From: Bombella favorum | GTDB taxonomy: Bacteria > Pseudomonadota > Alphaproteobacteria > Acetobacterales > Acetobacteraceae | Length of the DNA: 64,000 nucleotides | Assembly (NCBI RefSeq): GCF_014048475.1 | Contig: NZ_NWUS01000002.1 | Coordinates: 248,001 to 312,000 of the forward strand | Direction: 5' to 3' | Part shown: positions 43,235 through 53,650 of the stretch, piece after piece | How positions within the stretch are numbered: the first letter of the stretch is position 1 | Layout of the letters: every line of letters begins with the position of its first letter | The notes under the pieces: model-generated | Database searches by the model: none | Told to the model about the DNA's origin: nothing | What the model saw: only the letters and a program-made list of their open reading frames with translations | Translations under genes and position numbers: made by a program

Positions 43235-44425
43235 TTATGCCCTGTCCACTACCTGCAACTGCCCCTTGCTGACAAACAGAACCTTTTCTCCCCTCAACAG
43301 GGCTTGTGCCTCATGGCCGAAAAGCTTGGCTCGCCATCCTTTAAGAACCGGCAAATCCGTCTCCCCCTGTGCCAGGCGATCCAGCTCGTCAGAAGATGCA
43401 ATCAGCCGTGCCGCCACACGCCCCTCCTCACTCCGTGCCGTGAGAAGAACCTTGAGAAGAGCCAACACACCAGACGGTGCCCGAGGACGTTCTGCTCTGC
43501 GTTTATTCGGCAATTCCGGCCGTTCACTCTCCGGACACTGCTCTCCTCGTTGCACCGCAGCCAAAATCCCACGCCCTAGCTCACTTCTGGAGAAATCAGC
43601 CGTAACGCCACGTATCCGGGCCAGAGACCCACTATCTTGCGGGCGGGAGACGGCAATCTCCAACAAGCTTTCATCTCGGATGATGCGCTGGCGGGGTAAA
43701 TCGGCCTGCTGGGCAGCTTCCTCCCGCCATGCGGCAACCTCCCGCAGAATAGCTAGCACTTTGCGGTTATTAGTCCGTGGCTTCAACTTCACCCAGAGGC
43801 CTCTAGGATCGGGCCGGAACACGCTAACTTCACCTAGGGCCGCAAGTTCATCCTTCACCCACGGGAGACGACCCTGCTCCTCCAGCTGATGAAGCAGTTT
43901 TTCGTAAATAACCCGCAGATGGGTCACATCTGCACTGGCATAAGCAATCTGAGCTTTAGAAAGCGGACGAGCCGCCCAATCGCTAAAACGGTGCGACTTA
44001 TCAATGCTCTGGCCTGTCATGGAAGAAACAAGATTGTCATACCCAACCTGCTCACCAAAGCCAGCCACCATAGCCGCCACCTGTGTATCAAACACATTAA
44101 CAGGCAGTTCATCAAACAGATGTAGGAAAATCTCAAGGTCCTGCCGAGCAGCATGAAAAACCTTCACGCAATCCGGCTCAGCCAGAAGAGCGGCTAGTGG
44201 GGAAAGATCAATGCCCGGTGCGCAGGCATCAATCAGGGCCACATCCTCAACACCGCCAAGCTGAACAAGGCATAGACGAGGCCAATAGGTCTTCTCCCGC
44301 ACGAACTCCGTATCAACCGCCACAAATGGCTCGTGACGCAACTTCTCGCAAAGAGATGACACCCCGGCCGAGGTGGTAATCATAACGGGGGCAGGAAAAT
44401 CAGGCTTTTTTGACATGGCGGCCAT
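43235..44425 (-). CDS. rnd: Ribonuclease D
   Basis: A protein of 396 residues. The DEDD exonuclease domain (about 20-190) has FVAVDTEFVREKTYW (Asp38, Glu40), ARQDLEIFLHLF and ASADVTHLRVIYEKL. Two HRDC-like helical domains follow (about 205-390). RNase D trims tRNA 3' ends with metal ions. The start is put at 44425; ATG 44416 is close, and the frame reaches 44503 without a site. It lies downstream of trxA with a terminator between. Confidence 0.93.
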   Translation of the reverse strand: MAAMSKKPDFPAPVMITTSAGVSSLCEKLRHEPFVAVDTEFVREKTYWPRLCLVQLGGVEDVALIDACAPGIDLSPLAALLAEPDCVKVFHAARQDLEIFLHLFDELPVNVFDTQVAAMVAGFGEQVGYDNLVSSMTGQSIDKSHRFSDWAARPLSKAQIAYASADVTHLRVIYEKLLHQLEEQGRLPWVKDELAALGEVSVFRPDPRGLWVKLKPRTNNRKVLAILREVAAWREEAAQQADLPRQRIIRDESLLEIAVSRPQDSGSLARIRGVTADFSRSELGRGILAAVQRGEQCPESERPELPNKRRAERPRAPSGVLALLKVLLTARSEEGRVAARLIASSDELDRLAQGETDLPVLKGWRAKLFGHEAQALLRGEKVLFVSKGQLQVVDRA

Positions 44426-44475
44426 CTTACACTCTCTGCTGGAGGCTGACCATCGCCTCCACCGGCATATCCCCA

Positions 44476-44516
44476 TAAAAACAGCCCGACAGCAGAGGGT
44501 CACTCCGCCATCGGGC
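44476..44516 (-). terminator. trxA terminator
   Basis: On the minus strand GCCCGA pairs with TCGGGC around a long loop and TGTTTTTATG follows. It lies 37 bases after the trxA stop. Confidence 0.65.
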
Positions 44517-44552
44517 CATGATCAAACCTCATACGGGATATGAAGAACTATA

Positions 44553-44882
44553 TTACCCGATATGAGAGTCCAGCCATGCTTTGAGCTGGCTCTTGGGCAG
44601 GGCACCCATCTGCTGGGCCACCGGCTTGCCAGCCTTAAAAAGAATCATCGTCGGGATGCTACGTACACCAAAGGTTGTAGGTGTTTCAGGGTTGGAGTCG
44701 ATATCCACCTTTGCCACGGTGACACGGCCTTTATAATCCCGGCCGATCTCATCCAACGCCGGAGCGATCATGCGGCACGGGCCACACCATTCCGCCCAGA
44801 AATCCACCAGAACAAAACCCTCAGCCTTGAGAACATCTGCCTCGAAGCTCTGATCAGTCACTGCTACCGTATGCTCGCTCAT
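44553..44882 (-). CDS. trxA: Thioredoxin
   Basis: A protein of 109 residues with the complete thioredoxin fold: VLVDFWAEWCGPCRMIAPAL with the active site WCGPC (32-36), VDIDSNPETPTTFGVRSIPTM with the cis-proline, and FKAGKPVAQQMGAL. It reduces disulphides in the cytoplasm, for ribonucleotide reductase and others. The start at 44882 has AAGGATT upstream. It lies 249 bases after addA on the same strand, an order (addB-addA-trxA) that recurs in alphaproteobacteria. Confidence 0.96.
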   Translation of the reverse strand: MSEHTVAVTDQSFEADVLKAEGFVLVDFWAEWCGPCRMIAPALDEIGRDYKGRVTVAKVDIDSNPETPTTFGVRSIPTMILFKAGKPVAQQMGALPKSQLKAWLDSHIG

Positions 44883-45131
44883 GATATAATCCTTCCCCTC
44901 ACAAACACTGTAATCCACACCTGGTATCTCTGATATGAATCAGACAGGTGACCAGCTGTGCCGCCCCTGTGCCGCAACGGGGGCCTTACACGCTCTTTTT
45001 TAATCAAGTACCTCTCTAGTACTGTTACCTTTGCAGATGAGACATCTGCTTGAGAAACAGGTATTGCCGCACAGCGTAATATGTTTTCTCTATATTAGAC
45101 AGAGGGTAACAGACTCCTAACACCATTCTCC

Positions 45132-48100
45132 TCACCCCAAGGGCATATTCTGCTTATCCAGCAGAGATTCCGGCAGTTCCGTCACGGAGGGGCCATCTAC
45201 CCAGACAAGGAAGCAGCGGACTGGATGCCCCGGATACAGCCCCTGCATAACACGCCGATAACTGGCCATCTGCCCCAGATAGGCTGCTGGCACACGCTCC
45301 ACCCGAGAAGGGGAGCGGCCCGTCTTATAATCGCAAAGCCATACAGTCTGGCCATCAAAGCAGAAACGGTCCACTTGCCCCAGCACGACCCGCCCCGTGC
45401 CATCCCCCGGACGGCCCAGAGTGCCAGAAACCCCCTGCTCAGCTCGACTCCCCGGCCCGAAAAGTGGCGCAAGAACATCCATCCCCATAACAGACACAAC
45501 ATGCTCTGCCAGACTGATGACATCCTCTTCCGCCAGCCCTGGCATGGTATGCCGCAACCATGCTTCGGCCTTCCTCTGCTGCTCTGCTACTGGCACATCT
45601 GGCAAGAACTGTAACAACCTATGTACCAGCGTTCCACGCTCCATAGCATCCTGACGACGACGGGCAGGCTGGGGAATAACGAGCCCATCCTGCAGAATCT
45701 CCAGCGGCGACCGAGACGCAGGCAACGGACCATAAGCTGCATCTTCCGGCCGACTCGGTGCCAGCGGGCGGGCCAAGGCATCTTCATGCGGTGCGGGCGT
45801 TACCTGCCAATCTGGTGCCTGTCCTATCCAAGCAGGCAGCATAGGCTTAGCCTGTGTAGAGCCGGACCGCCCTTTCCCAGAAGATGGTGCCGCCGTAACG
45901 GGCATCTCCAGCACGAAACGATCCCCCACCCAATCATCCTCAAAAGAGGTAACGGTGACGGCTGCTTTTTCTTTCTTCAAACGTTCCATACCCGCAAGAC
46001 AATACTCATACCAAGTGGTACCCTTTTTGCCCTTATTGCCAGGCTCCCAACCGCAGATAAGCAACGCATCACTGGCACGGGTCAGAGCTACATAAAGCAG
46101 ACGGTTCTTCTCCTCCTCCTGACGGGCCTGCTGCTGAGCCTGCAATGATTTTATCTGATCCGTCTCTACATCCTTATGCGGCACCCAAAGGGGACCATAC
46201 AGCTCATCCCCAGCAAGGCTGGTGTCGGGCATGGCGACATCCAACTCTACCCATGAAAGAGAATCAGCCCTCCCCACCTGACCAGTCGTGTCGGGCAGGA
46301 TAACCAAGCGAGCCTGCAACCCTTTGGACCCATGCACCGTCATAATCCGCACGGCATCAATCTCGGCTTCACCCTCTCGCTTGCTTTCCACATTACTAGC
46401 CCGTAGCCAGTGCAAAAAACCCTGAAGAGACGGCGGATGCTGGGTTTCATACGTCAGGGCGGCTGTCAGCAGCTCATCCACGGGCTCGGCGGCTTCGGCA
46501 CCAAGACGGGCCAGAAGACGGGCACGCCCCCCCTGTACACCCAAAGCCTGCATGAGGATGTCATAAGGCGTATCGTAGTCCACACGCTTATAAAGGGCCT
46601 GTAACCGCTCCCACGCTGCCTGCCATTCTGGCCGTTCTTTGTGTCGTCGGGCTAGAAGACTCCAAAGCGGCATACCGTCCCGCCCCAGCTCCCGCCGCCG
46701 TCCATCCGCCGTTGCCAGAGCCATGAGGGAATCATCACTCAACCCACCCAGAGGAGACGTCAGCACGCTGGCCAGACTGAGGTCATCCTGCGGCAGCAAA
46801 AGTGCATCACAGAGTGTCATTAAGTCCTGAACGGCAGCCTGTTCCACCAGCCCGCTTCCAATGAAACTTGCCACCGGTACACCCCGTGCCTTCAGAGCCC
46901 GGATCAACGCCCGCAGAAAGTCAGAGCGTTTGCGTACCAGAATCATCACCTCACCGGCTTTTAGCGGTGCTGTACCGGGCTGGAGCGGGCGGCCTATCTG
47001 CTCCTGAATATGTCTGGCTAATGCATCAGCCAGACGCTGCGAGGCACTCCGCTTATCCTCATTCTTCTTCGGTGCACGCCACGGGTTGGCTTCTTCCCCA
47101 GCCAGGTCAATGTCTTCCTCTGCCTTAAGGGGGACTAGAGGCCACAACTCCACACGCCCACCGCCGCCAGAACGGGCCGACTGATGCGCAAGCGCACTGT
47201 CATCCCCCTGTTCCCGCAAGCCATCCAGAGCGGTATTATCATCACCAGCAAAGACGGCATCCACAAAATCAAGAACAGGCGGCAGAGACCGGAAAGAGAC
47301 GTTCAGCTGCGGGTCTTCCCAAAGAAAACCAGCACCTTTCACACGGCGGGCGAATTCATGCCGCCATTTATGGAACTGCTCCGGTTCTGCGCCCTGAAAG
47401 CGATAGATGGATTGTTTAAAATCCCCCACCGCAAAGACGGTCCGAGGCCGAGGCGTCTCCTCCCGCCCCCCAACGCCAGAGAAAAAATCCGCCGTCAAAG
47501 CACCGGCAATCTCCCATTGCAGGCTAGAATTATCCTGCACTTCATCCAGCAAAAGATGATCGATACCGCCGTCCAACTTGTACAGAACCCATGCCGCCCC
47601 CGGCTCCCGCAGAACATCACGAGTCCGGGCGATCAGGTCATTATAATCAACCGCTCCACGGTTCCGTTTCTCATCAGCAAATCGCCCCATGACCGGCAGC
47701 GCAAGGGACAGAAAAGCCACATTGAGCTCTAAAAGCCGTTGGGTGCGAAGACGCTCTTGCAACACCTGCTGACGTCTGCTCTCATCCAGACAGCGCTGCA
47801 CCAAGTTAGGAGCCGCCTTACGGGCCTTAGCCCCTAGATGGTGGCTCATGTCCTTGATCTCGCCTTTCTGCTTAAACAAGAGCGACAACAGCACCGTATC
47901 ATCCCGCTCGGCAGGGTTATCACACTCCAGCCAGCTCAGAAACGTTTTAAACTGTTCCCTTTTAGAAACCGCCAGACACGACAAAGCCTCCTGAATATCA
48001 GCCCGCCATGCCGCTTCATCTTCCAGTCGGCAGGCTTCAGCCTTCAAGGCTGCGAAAGACTCACTCCCCGCTTCTAGCAGCCTCTGATAGGCCTCTTTCA

Positions 48101-48806
48101 CCCGATCCGGCCACATCTCCCAAATTCGCAGCAAAGGCTGAAGCAAACCAGACTTCTGATTAAACTGCCTAAGCAAGCCCAACATACTGTTAAAATCCGT
48201 CAAACCCGCCAGAGTCTGCACAGGGTCCTGATCCTGCGCCAGACTATCCTCCAACGCACGACGAAGAGCCATCTGGCCGTCCGCTTCTTCCATCAGGACA
48301 AAATGCGGGTCCAGCTCTGCCTCCAGCGGGAAACGCCGCAAAAGAGACTGACAAAAGGCATGGATGGTCTCAATCTGTAAACCGCCCGGCGCATCCAGCA
48401 CTTTCAGGAACAGGCCACGGGCACGTTCCCGTGTGGCAGGCGTATTGGGAACATCCAACGCCGCCAACGCATCCCCCAGTTTTTCATCCGAAAGAGATAC
48501 CCAGTGACCGAGATGGCTTTGCAAACGATGGGCCATTTCGGCGGCAGCAGCCTTTGTGTAGGTCAGACACAAAATGCGGGAAGGCTCTGACCCTTCCAAC
48601 AACATAGGCTGGCCATCAGCACCGATCTGCTCCAAAGGTAACATGAGGCGAAGGAGCCGGTCGATCAGCAGCTTCGTCTTTCCTGACCCTGCCGAGGCCG
48701 AAACGAACACGGAAGCCATAGGGTTCGAAGCCCGCTTCTGGGCTTGATTGGCGGCATCAAGGGCCTTCTGATGATCGGCCTTACCTTGTACTGAAAACGC
48801 AGTCAT
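45132..48806 (-). CDS. addA: Double-strand break repair helicase-nuclease AddA
   Basis: A protein of 1224 residues. The UvrD-like helicase has Walker A (SASAGSGKTKLLIDR near 37-51), RILCLTYTKAAAAEM, LLLDEVQDNSSLQW, FAVGDFKQSIYRFQGA and VMTVHGSKGLQARLV-like late motifs, and the C-terminal nuclease has LCDYKTGRSP. With AddB it unwinds and trims DNA ends up to a Chi-like site and loads RecA. Start and addB stop overlap (ATGA). No break in the frame is seen. The addA-trxA gap of about 210 bases holds no gene. Confidence 0.95.
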   Translation of the reverse strand: MTAFSVQGKADHQKALDAANQAQKRASNPMASVFVSASAGSGKTKLLIDRLLRLMLPLEQIGADGQPMLLEGSEPSRILCLTYTKAAAAEMAHRLQSHLGHWVSLSDEKLGDALAALDVPNTPATRERARGLFLKVLDAPGGLQIETIHAFCQSLLRRFPLEAELDPHFVLMEEADGQMALRRALEDSLAQDQDPVQTLAGLTDFNSMLGLLRQFNQKSGLLQPLLRIWEMWPDRVKEAYQRLLEAGSESFAALKAEACRLEDEAAWRADIQEALSCLAVSKREQFKTFLSWLECDNPAERDDTVLLSLLFKQKGEIKDMSHHLGAKARKAAPNLVQRCLDESRRQQVLQERLRTQRLLELNVAFLSLALPVMGRFADEKRNRGAVDYNDLIARTRDVLREPGAAWVLYKLDGGIDHLLLDEVQDNSSLQWEIAGALTADFFSGVGGREETPRPRTVFAVGDFKQSIYRFQGAEPEQFHKWRHEFARRVKGAGFLWEDPQLNVSFRSLPPVLDFVDAVFAGDDNTALDGLREQGDDSALAHQSARSGGGGRVELWPLVPLKAEEDIDLAGEEANPWRAPKKNEDKRSASQRLADALARHIQEQIGRPLQPGTAPLKAGEVMILVRKRSDFLRALIRALKARGVPVASFIGSGLVEQAAVQDLMTLCDALLLPQDDLSLASVLTSPLGGLSDDSLMALATADGRRRELGRDGMPLWSLLARRHKERPEWQAAWERLQALYKRVDYDTPYDILMQALGVQGGRARLLARLGAEAAEPVDELLTAALTYETQHPPSLQGFLHWLRASNVESKREGEAEIDAVRIMTVHGSKGLQARLVILPDTTGQVGRADSLSWVELDVAMPDTSLAGDELYGPLWVPHKDVETDQIKSLQAQQQARQEEEKNRLLYVALTRASDALLICGWEPGNKGKKGTTWYEYCLAGMERLKKEKAAVTVTSFEDDWVGDRFVLEMPVTAAPSSGKGRSGSTQAKPMLPAWIGQAPDWQVTPAPHEDALARPLAPSRPEDAAYGPLPASRSPLEILQDGLVIPQPARRRQDAMERGTLVHRLLQFLPDVPVAEQQRKAEAWLRHTMPGLAEEDVISLAEHVVSVMGMDVLAPLFGPGSRAEQGVSGTLGRPGDGTGRVVLGQVDRFCFDGQTVWLCDYKTGRSPSRVERVPAAYLGQMASYRRVMQGLYPGHPVRCFLVWVDGPSVTELPESLLDKQNMPLG

Positions 48807-51800
48807 GCCTCATCGCCTCCTGCCAGCTGCCACTCCGCAACGCGGGCAAGCTGGGTATAGTCACTATAACGAGCCGTTTTCCCGGCCCAAGGCTGGGACC
48901 GATAAGGCTGGGATGGGTTATCATAATCCGCTAGAAGGGTCCGCAACTGCTCAAGGACTGGACTTACCAGATCATCCAGCGATGCCCCTGACCTTGGACC
49001 AGGAATGGGTTTTTTCTCACCAACCGTCATCCCTCCGCTCAGTTTCCAGTAGGTTAACGCTTTCGTTTTCAAAGCAGGTAGCCCTTCAAAAGCACCCTTT
49101 TCCAGAAAAGCAGCTTCCAGCACCAACTGGGATGACCACCCCTCAACTACCTCTTTGTTTCTGGGAACACTCCCCGTCTTGTAATCAAAGATGCGCCCTG
49201 TCGGGGCCTCGCCCGGCTCATCCCACAAATCAATACGATCCGCCCGGCCGATGATACGAAACTCACCACCCGGCAAGCCCCGCAACGTGTAGTCCAGCGG
49301 CACCTCGGTATAGGATGTACAATTCAAACGCCCTACTCGACGCCAATACTCCTGCGCCAACACCCAATCGGCAATACGGTGCAGGCGGGGCCGCCACCAA
49401 CTGGCAAGAGCCGGATTCACCACCGCTTCATCAAGCACCTCGTCAAAATGACGGTGCAGCGTCTGTTCTGCATGTTTCGGCCATGTACTGGGATGCTGCT
49501 GGACCATGCGCTCCAACGCTGCATGAACAATATTCCCATAATCAGCATGCTCCGCCCCCTCTTCCAAGGGGGGTAGAGCCCGCAGACCCAGCACATAACG
49601 AGCATAGATAGCGTATGGGTCCTGCTTGAGCAGATCAACCTTGGTGATGCTCAACTGCCGAGGGCGCAGATGTAGAGGGGGGCATGGTTCTGGCGGGGCC
49701 ACTGGCATCGCCTCACCGAGGGGCATATCCAACATGGTCTGCCATGCCAAAGCTGGGTGATGGGGAAGCGTGATCTGCTGCCCTTCAAGAAACGCCGAAA
49801 GACGCATCAACCACCGGGCAGGAACGGATGGAGACCCTTCCCGCCGCCGTGCATGCGAGAGAATGACAGTCTTCGACGCTAATACAGCCGCCACAAAGTC
49901 ATGCGCCTGTGCCCCAATGTGCCGCTCTGGCGAGGGCAGGCCAACACGCTGACGCATGGGGCGGCTCATCCATGGGCCAGATTCCGCAGCTGGAGGCCAG
50001 ACACCTTCATTCAAACCGCCCAGAATAACAGTATCAAAGGCCAGAAGGCGCGCTTCCAACACACCATAAATGGAAATTCGGGGGTGGGCGAGTTCCACAC
50101 CACCCTGATAGCCCCGCAGACCCGTCAGCGTCTTGCCTGCCATGCTGGCCGTCAGCAAACCTTCCAGAACTTTTAGAGGCTGAGGAGGAAGATCACCCGT
50201 ATGGCTCATCAGCTCAACAAAATGTCGAGACAAAGCCCCACCATCTTCTCCCAACCAAAGCCGGGAACCAGGGCGGGACTGGTCAGCTTCGTGCCCCTCA
50301 TCCTCCACTGTGGCGAGCCGCTCGGCAGTCTCCAGAAGGGCCGCTAGCAGCTCTGGTACAGAGGCGGTCTCTGCCACCCCTAACAAAGGCCCAAACGCTT
50401 CCTCCACCTTATCTAGAAAGAGTTCGAGACGTTCCGGACTATCTGGTGCATCGGCCTGATAGCCGTTATCTGTCCGCTGCGCTTCCTGCAATACGTCAAG
50501 AGCACGGCGCAGCCCCTCTAACCCTGGCTGAGGTGCAGGACCACGCAGAAGCCGCCTCTCCAGAAGGCGAGCACTGGCACGGGCACGGCCGGGGGTCATC
50601 CCCAAAGCCACCAGCGGATGCTTGAGGACAGACAGAAGCGCAACCGGGCTGAACCGAGCTGCGACTGCCTGAGCAATAAGCCGTAGAAAAACAGCCGTTG
50701 GAGTACGAACCAGCGGCTCCCCAGCACTATCATCCGCATGAATGCCAAAACGCAGCAACTCAGCCCGGACACGATCTGCCAACCCACGATCCGGCGTTAC
50801 CAACGCACCAGTCCGCCCCGGCTGGCTGGCTACATCCCGCAGGATCAACGCAATGGCCTGCGCCTCCTGCTGCGAGTCCGCTGCTGGTAACAGGCTGATC
50901 CCAGAGGGTGTAACATCCCCCACAGGCTGCCCCCAACGGGCAATGCCTGCCTCCGGCAACATAACATGCTGAAAGAGATTTTCCCGTTCTGGGCGCAGCA
51001 AGTCTCCCCACAGGGCAATATCCGACCGTTTCACCCCGACCCGTGATAAAAACTCATGAAACAGGGCCTGAGGATGCGTTGGAGGAAGCTGCTCCCACAA
51101 CTCTTCATCCATATGACAATCCAGCCCCTGAAAGACCACCATACCTTTCGGCAGTGCTGCTACGGCCTCCAATGCTGTGGCCACACCTGCGGAGCCATCC
51201 ACAAACCCCACAGCCCAGAGCGGATAATCCGGTGGCATATCTGCCCAAAGGCTGGCCTGTGCCTCAATCAGAGCAACTTGCCGAGCCATGATATTGCTAC
51301 GCCCTTCCTCCTGAAGGATGGCAGGCCATGCTTCCGTAACAATCTGGAGAAACTCCAACGTCTTTTGCCAGTGCCCGGCAAAGTCATCCGTCACAGCTTT
51401 TGGTAGAGTCTCGTGGAGGTCCACACCATTCCGCTCAGCATCATCCATCAATTCTGCCAGAGCCTGCGCCAATGGCCAGACACGATCAATCGTGCCGCCT
51501 TCCCGGCCGGATGTGGTGGTGAAAAAAGGCGCTGCCAGAATCAACCGTGCTAGCATCGCCAGCCGGAAAACCGGCCCCACAGCGGGCGGTAAGCTCTCAT
51601 CCAGCGTCATGGGGAAGAGGCTCTGCTGTTCCAAATCACCTAAAGACACAATGGCCGGAAGCAAAGCTGGTTGGCCATCCAAAACCCGTAGGAAAGCCTC
51701 CATGAGGGCACGGGCTACACGGCGACCAGGCACGAGAATCGTACCGCTATCACCACCACTTCGCCCAGTCGAGCTAGCTTCACCCCCCACACGGTCTAAC

Positions 51801-51877
51801 CAGTTCCGCACGACCGTATCCAGAAATGGGCAAGACGCTGGAACAGTCGCAATATTCAATGGATATGCTTGTGTCAT
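48803..51877 (-). CDS. addB: Double-strand break repair protein AddB
   Basis: A protein of 1024 residues. The first part is an inactive helicase fold with TILVPGRRVARAL, and later FDTVILGGLNEGVWPPAAES and ILSHARRREGSPSVPARWL. The C-terminal nuclease has FRIIGRADRIDLW and IFDYKTGSVP. It needs AddA for activity. The start at 51877 overlaps the tsaE stop by four bases and is preferred over 51934, which would run far into tsaE. This alphaproteobacterial type seems to lack the four-cysteine iron-sulphur motif of Bacillus AddB, as I cannot find one around the nuclease. Confidence 0.93.
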   Translation of the reverse strand: MTQAYPLNIATVPASCPFLDTVVRNWLDRVGGEASSTGRSGGDSGTILVPGRRVARALMEAFLRVLDGQPALLPAIVSLGDLEQQSLFPMTLDESLPPAVGPVFRLAMLARLILAAPFFTTTSGREGGTIDRVWPLAQALAELMDDAERNGVDLHETLPKAVTDDFAGHWQKTLEFLQIVTEAWPAILQEEGRSNIMARQVALIEAQASLWADMPPDYPLWAVGFVDGSAGVATALEAVAALPKGMVVFQGLDCHMDEELWEQLPPTHPQALFHEFLSRVGVKRSDIALWGDLLRPERENLFQHVMLPEAGIARWGQPVGDVTPSGISLLPAADSQQEAQAIALILRDVASQPGRTGALVTPDRGLADRVRAELLRFGIHADDSAGEPLVRTPTAVFLRLIAQAVAARFSPVALLSVLKHPLVALGMTPGRARASARLLERRLLRGPAPQPGLEGLRRALDVLQEAQRTDNGYQADAPDSPERLELFLDKVEEAFGPLLGVAETASVPELLAALLETAERLATVEDEGHEADQSRPGSRLWLGEDGGALSRHFVELMSHTGDLPPQPLKVLEGLLTASMAGKTLTGLRGYQGGVELAHPRISIYGVLEARLLAFDTVILGGLNEGVWPPAAESGPWMSRPMRQRVGLPSPERHIGAQAHDFVAAVLASKTVILSHARRREGSPSVPARWLMRLSAFLEGQQITLPHHPALAWQTMLDMPLGEAMPVAPPEPCPPLHLRPRQLSITKVDLLKQDPYAIYARYVLGLRALPPLEEGAEHADYGNIVHAALERMVQQHPSTWPKHAEQTLHRHFDEVLDEAVVNPALASWWRPRLHRIADWVLAQEYWRRVGRLNCTSYTEVPLDYTLRGLPGGEFRIIGRADRIDLWDEPGEAPTGRIFDYKTGSVPRNKEVVEGWSSQLVLEAAFLEKGAFEGLPALKTKALTYWKLSGGMTVGEKKPIPGPRSGASLDDLVSPVLEQLRTLLADYDNPSQPYRSQPWAGKTARYSDYTQLARVAEWQLAGGDEA

Positions 51878-52347
51878 GGCGTCAGCCCCTCCACCAACGT
51901 TGCCGAAAGAGCCTTCAGTCGTTCCTCCGGCCAACCACGCAGAGTTACAACACGTTCCTCCTCACCCCGCCCATGCACGAACATGAAATACAGTGCATCC
52001 TCAGGCATCAACTCTTCAGCACGTTCTGGCCATTCCACCAGCATGATACTCTCACAAGCATCATCCCAAGACAGTTCATACAATTCATCTGGGCCGGATA
52101 GACGCCAAAGATCATAATGGAACACCATTCCAGCCTTGGTGTCATAGGGTTGGACCAACGCAAAAGTCGGGCTGGGGACTTCCAAAGATTCATCACCTGC
52201 CAGATGGCGGATCAATGCCCGAGCAAATGTGCTTTTACCGGCACCCATCTCCCCCTGAAGGGCCAGACAGTCCCCGCTGCCGAGCATCCCTGCAAGATGC
52301 CGTGCCAGAAGAACCGTCTGCTGCGGAGAAGAAAGATGCACGTCCAT
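51874..52347 (-). CDS. tsaE: tRNA threonylcarbamoyladenosine biosynthesis ATPase TsaE
   Basis: A protein of 157 residues. The P-loop is GEMGAGKST (32-40), followed by VPSPTFALVQPYD, HYDLWRLSGPDELYEL and LVEWPERAEELMP. TsaE drives the TsaBD complex that makes t6A37 in tRNAs reading ANN codons. tsaB and tsaD are not in the window. Its stop overlaps the start of addB, so repair genes are coupled to it. The start at 52347 is the first ATG before the conserved region. Confidence 0.93.
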   Translation of the reverse strand: MDVHLSSPQQTVLLARHLAGMLGSGDCLALQGEMGAGKSTFARALIRHLAGDESLEVPSPTFALVQPYDTKAGMVFHYDLWRLSGPDELYELSWDDACESIMLVEWPERAEELMPEDALYFMFVHGRGEEERVVTLRGWPEERLKALSATLVEGLTP

Positions 52348-52522
52348 AGGAAAAAAAATGCCCTGTATCGCTACCTAATATGATGTCTGCAATCATTGCC
52401 GAAGCGTCATCCAGACACAAGAGAAAGCCTCTCCCGGCTACGTCCGTTTCTGTCGGAAGAATAAACAGGAAGCCACGCTACCGGGCACGCAAAAAACAAA
52501 CCTCTACTCGGGAGGCAAAAAA

Positions 52523-53569
52523 ATGCTTATGAATACTAGCATGACACATGCAGCTTCTACCCACACGACAGATGTCGCCATTATTGGCGCAGGCCCAACG
52601 GCACTTTTTGCCGCTTTTGAATGTCGGATGCTACGTCTGGACTGTATCCTAACGGATGTTCTCGACAGTGTGGGGGGGCAATGTGCCGCCCTATACCCGG
52701 AAAAACCGATCTATGACATTCCGGCCCATCCCTCCATCACCGGCGGAGACCTTATTGCCGCCCTAGAGGAGCAAATTGCCCCCTTCAACGTGCCCCGCCT
52801 GCTTGGCAGCCGGGTTAGCCATCTGGAAGGTAAGCCCGGGGCCTTCACCCTGAAGAATGAGCGTGGCGACACAATCCATGCTAAAGCCATCATCATCGCT
52901 GCCGGGGCTGGTGCCTTCGGGCCGAACCGCCCTCCACTGGACGGGCTGGACGCTTATGAACGCAGCGGTGCCGTGCAGTATTACGTAAAGAAACGGGCCG
53001 ACTTCACCGGCAAGCGCATCGTCGTGGCCGGGGGCGGGGATTCCGCACTGGACTGGGCCCTCTCCCTTTCCGACCTTGCCGAGAAAGTTTATCTCGTCCA
53101 CCGGCGGGACCGCTTCCGTGGAGCACCAGAGACACTGGCGCAGATTGAAGCAAAAATCACCGCCGGGGCTATCGAGAAGGTCGTCCCCTACCAGCTGCAT
53201 GGCCTGAAGGGCGAAAACGGCCAGCTGACCCACGTAGACCTCATCGCCATGGATGACACAGTCCGCTCTCTGGAAGCGGACGTGCTGCTGCCTTTCTATG
53301 GGCTTTCAACAGACCTTGGCCCGGTAGCCTCGTGGGGGCTGGAAACACAGCGCAGCACCATTGCTGTGAACCCAGCCACCATGCAGACCAGTCTTGAGGG
53401 CATCTTTGCCATTGGTGACGTGGCCCAATATCCCGGTAAAATGAAGCTGATCCTTCAGGGCTTCTCTGAAGGGGCCGTGGCCGCCCATGCGGCGCATCAT
53501 GTCGCCCATCCTGACAAGGCTCTGCGCTTTGAACATTCCACAAGCCGGGGCCAGCCGGGCACGCCTTGA
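52523..53569 (+). CDS. Ferredoxin-NADP reductase, thioredoxin reductase-like type
   Basis: A protein of 348 residues. The FAD motif (AIIGAGPTALFAAFECR, GAGPTA at 22-27) and NADPH motif (VVAGGGDSALDWAL near 168) are clear, and FAIGDVAQYPGKMKLILQGF closes the FAD site. There is no CxxC redox pair in the middle, so it is not a thioredoxin reductase but the TrxB-like ferredoxin-NADP reductase found in Bacillus and alphaproteobacteria. It moves electrons between NADPH and ferredoxin or flavodoxin. The start follows GGGAGG seven bases upstream. A strong terminator follows. Confidence 0.92.
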   Translation: MLMNTSMTHAASTHTTDVAIIGAGPTALFAAFECRMLRLDCILTDVLDSVGGQCAALYPEKPIYDIPAHPSITGGDLIAALEEQIAPFNVPRLLGSRVSHLEGKPGAFTLKNERGDTIHAKAIIIAAGAGAFGPNRPPLDGLDAYERSGAVQYYVKKRADFTGKRIVVAGGGDSALDWALSLSDLAEKVYLVHRRDRFRGAPETLAQIEAKITAGAIEKVVPYQLHGLKGENGQLTHVDLIAMDDTVRSLEADVLLPFYGLSTDLGPVASWGLETQRSTIAVNPATMQTSLEGIFAIGDVAQYPGKMKLILQGFSEGAVAAHAAHHVAHPDKALRFEHSTSRGQPGTP

Positions 53570-53588
53570 TACGACTTCGCCGCCCATG

Positions 53589-53628
53589 AAAAAAGCAGGT
53601 ACCCGAACCGGGCACCTGCTTTTCTTTT
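53589..53628 (+). terminator. Terminator of the reductase gene
   Basis: AAAAGCAGGT (53591-53600) pairs with ACCTGCTTTT (53614-53623), with CCCG/CGGG inside, followed by CTTTT. Confidence 0.88.
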
Positions 53629-53650
53629 ATCTACTTGATGACAGGTCCGG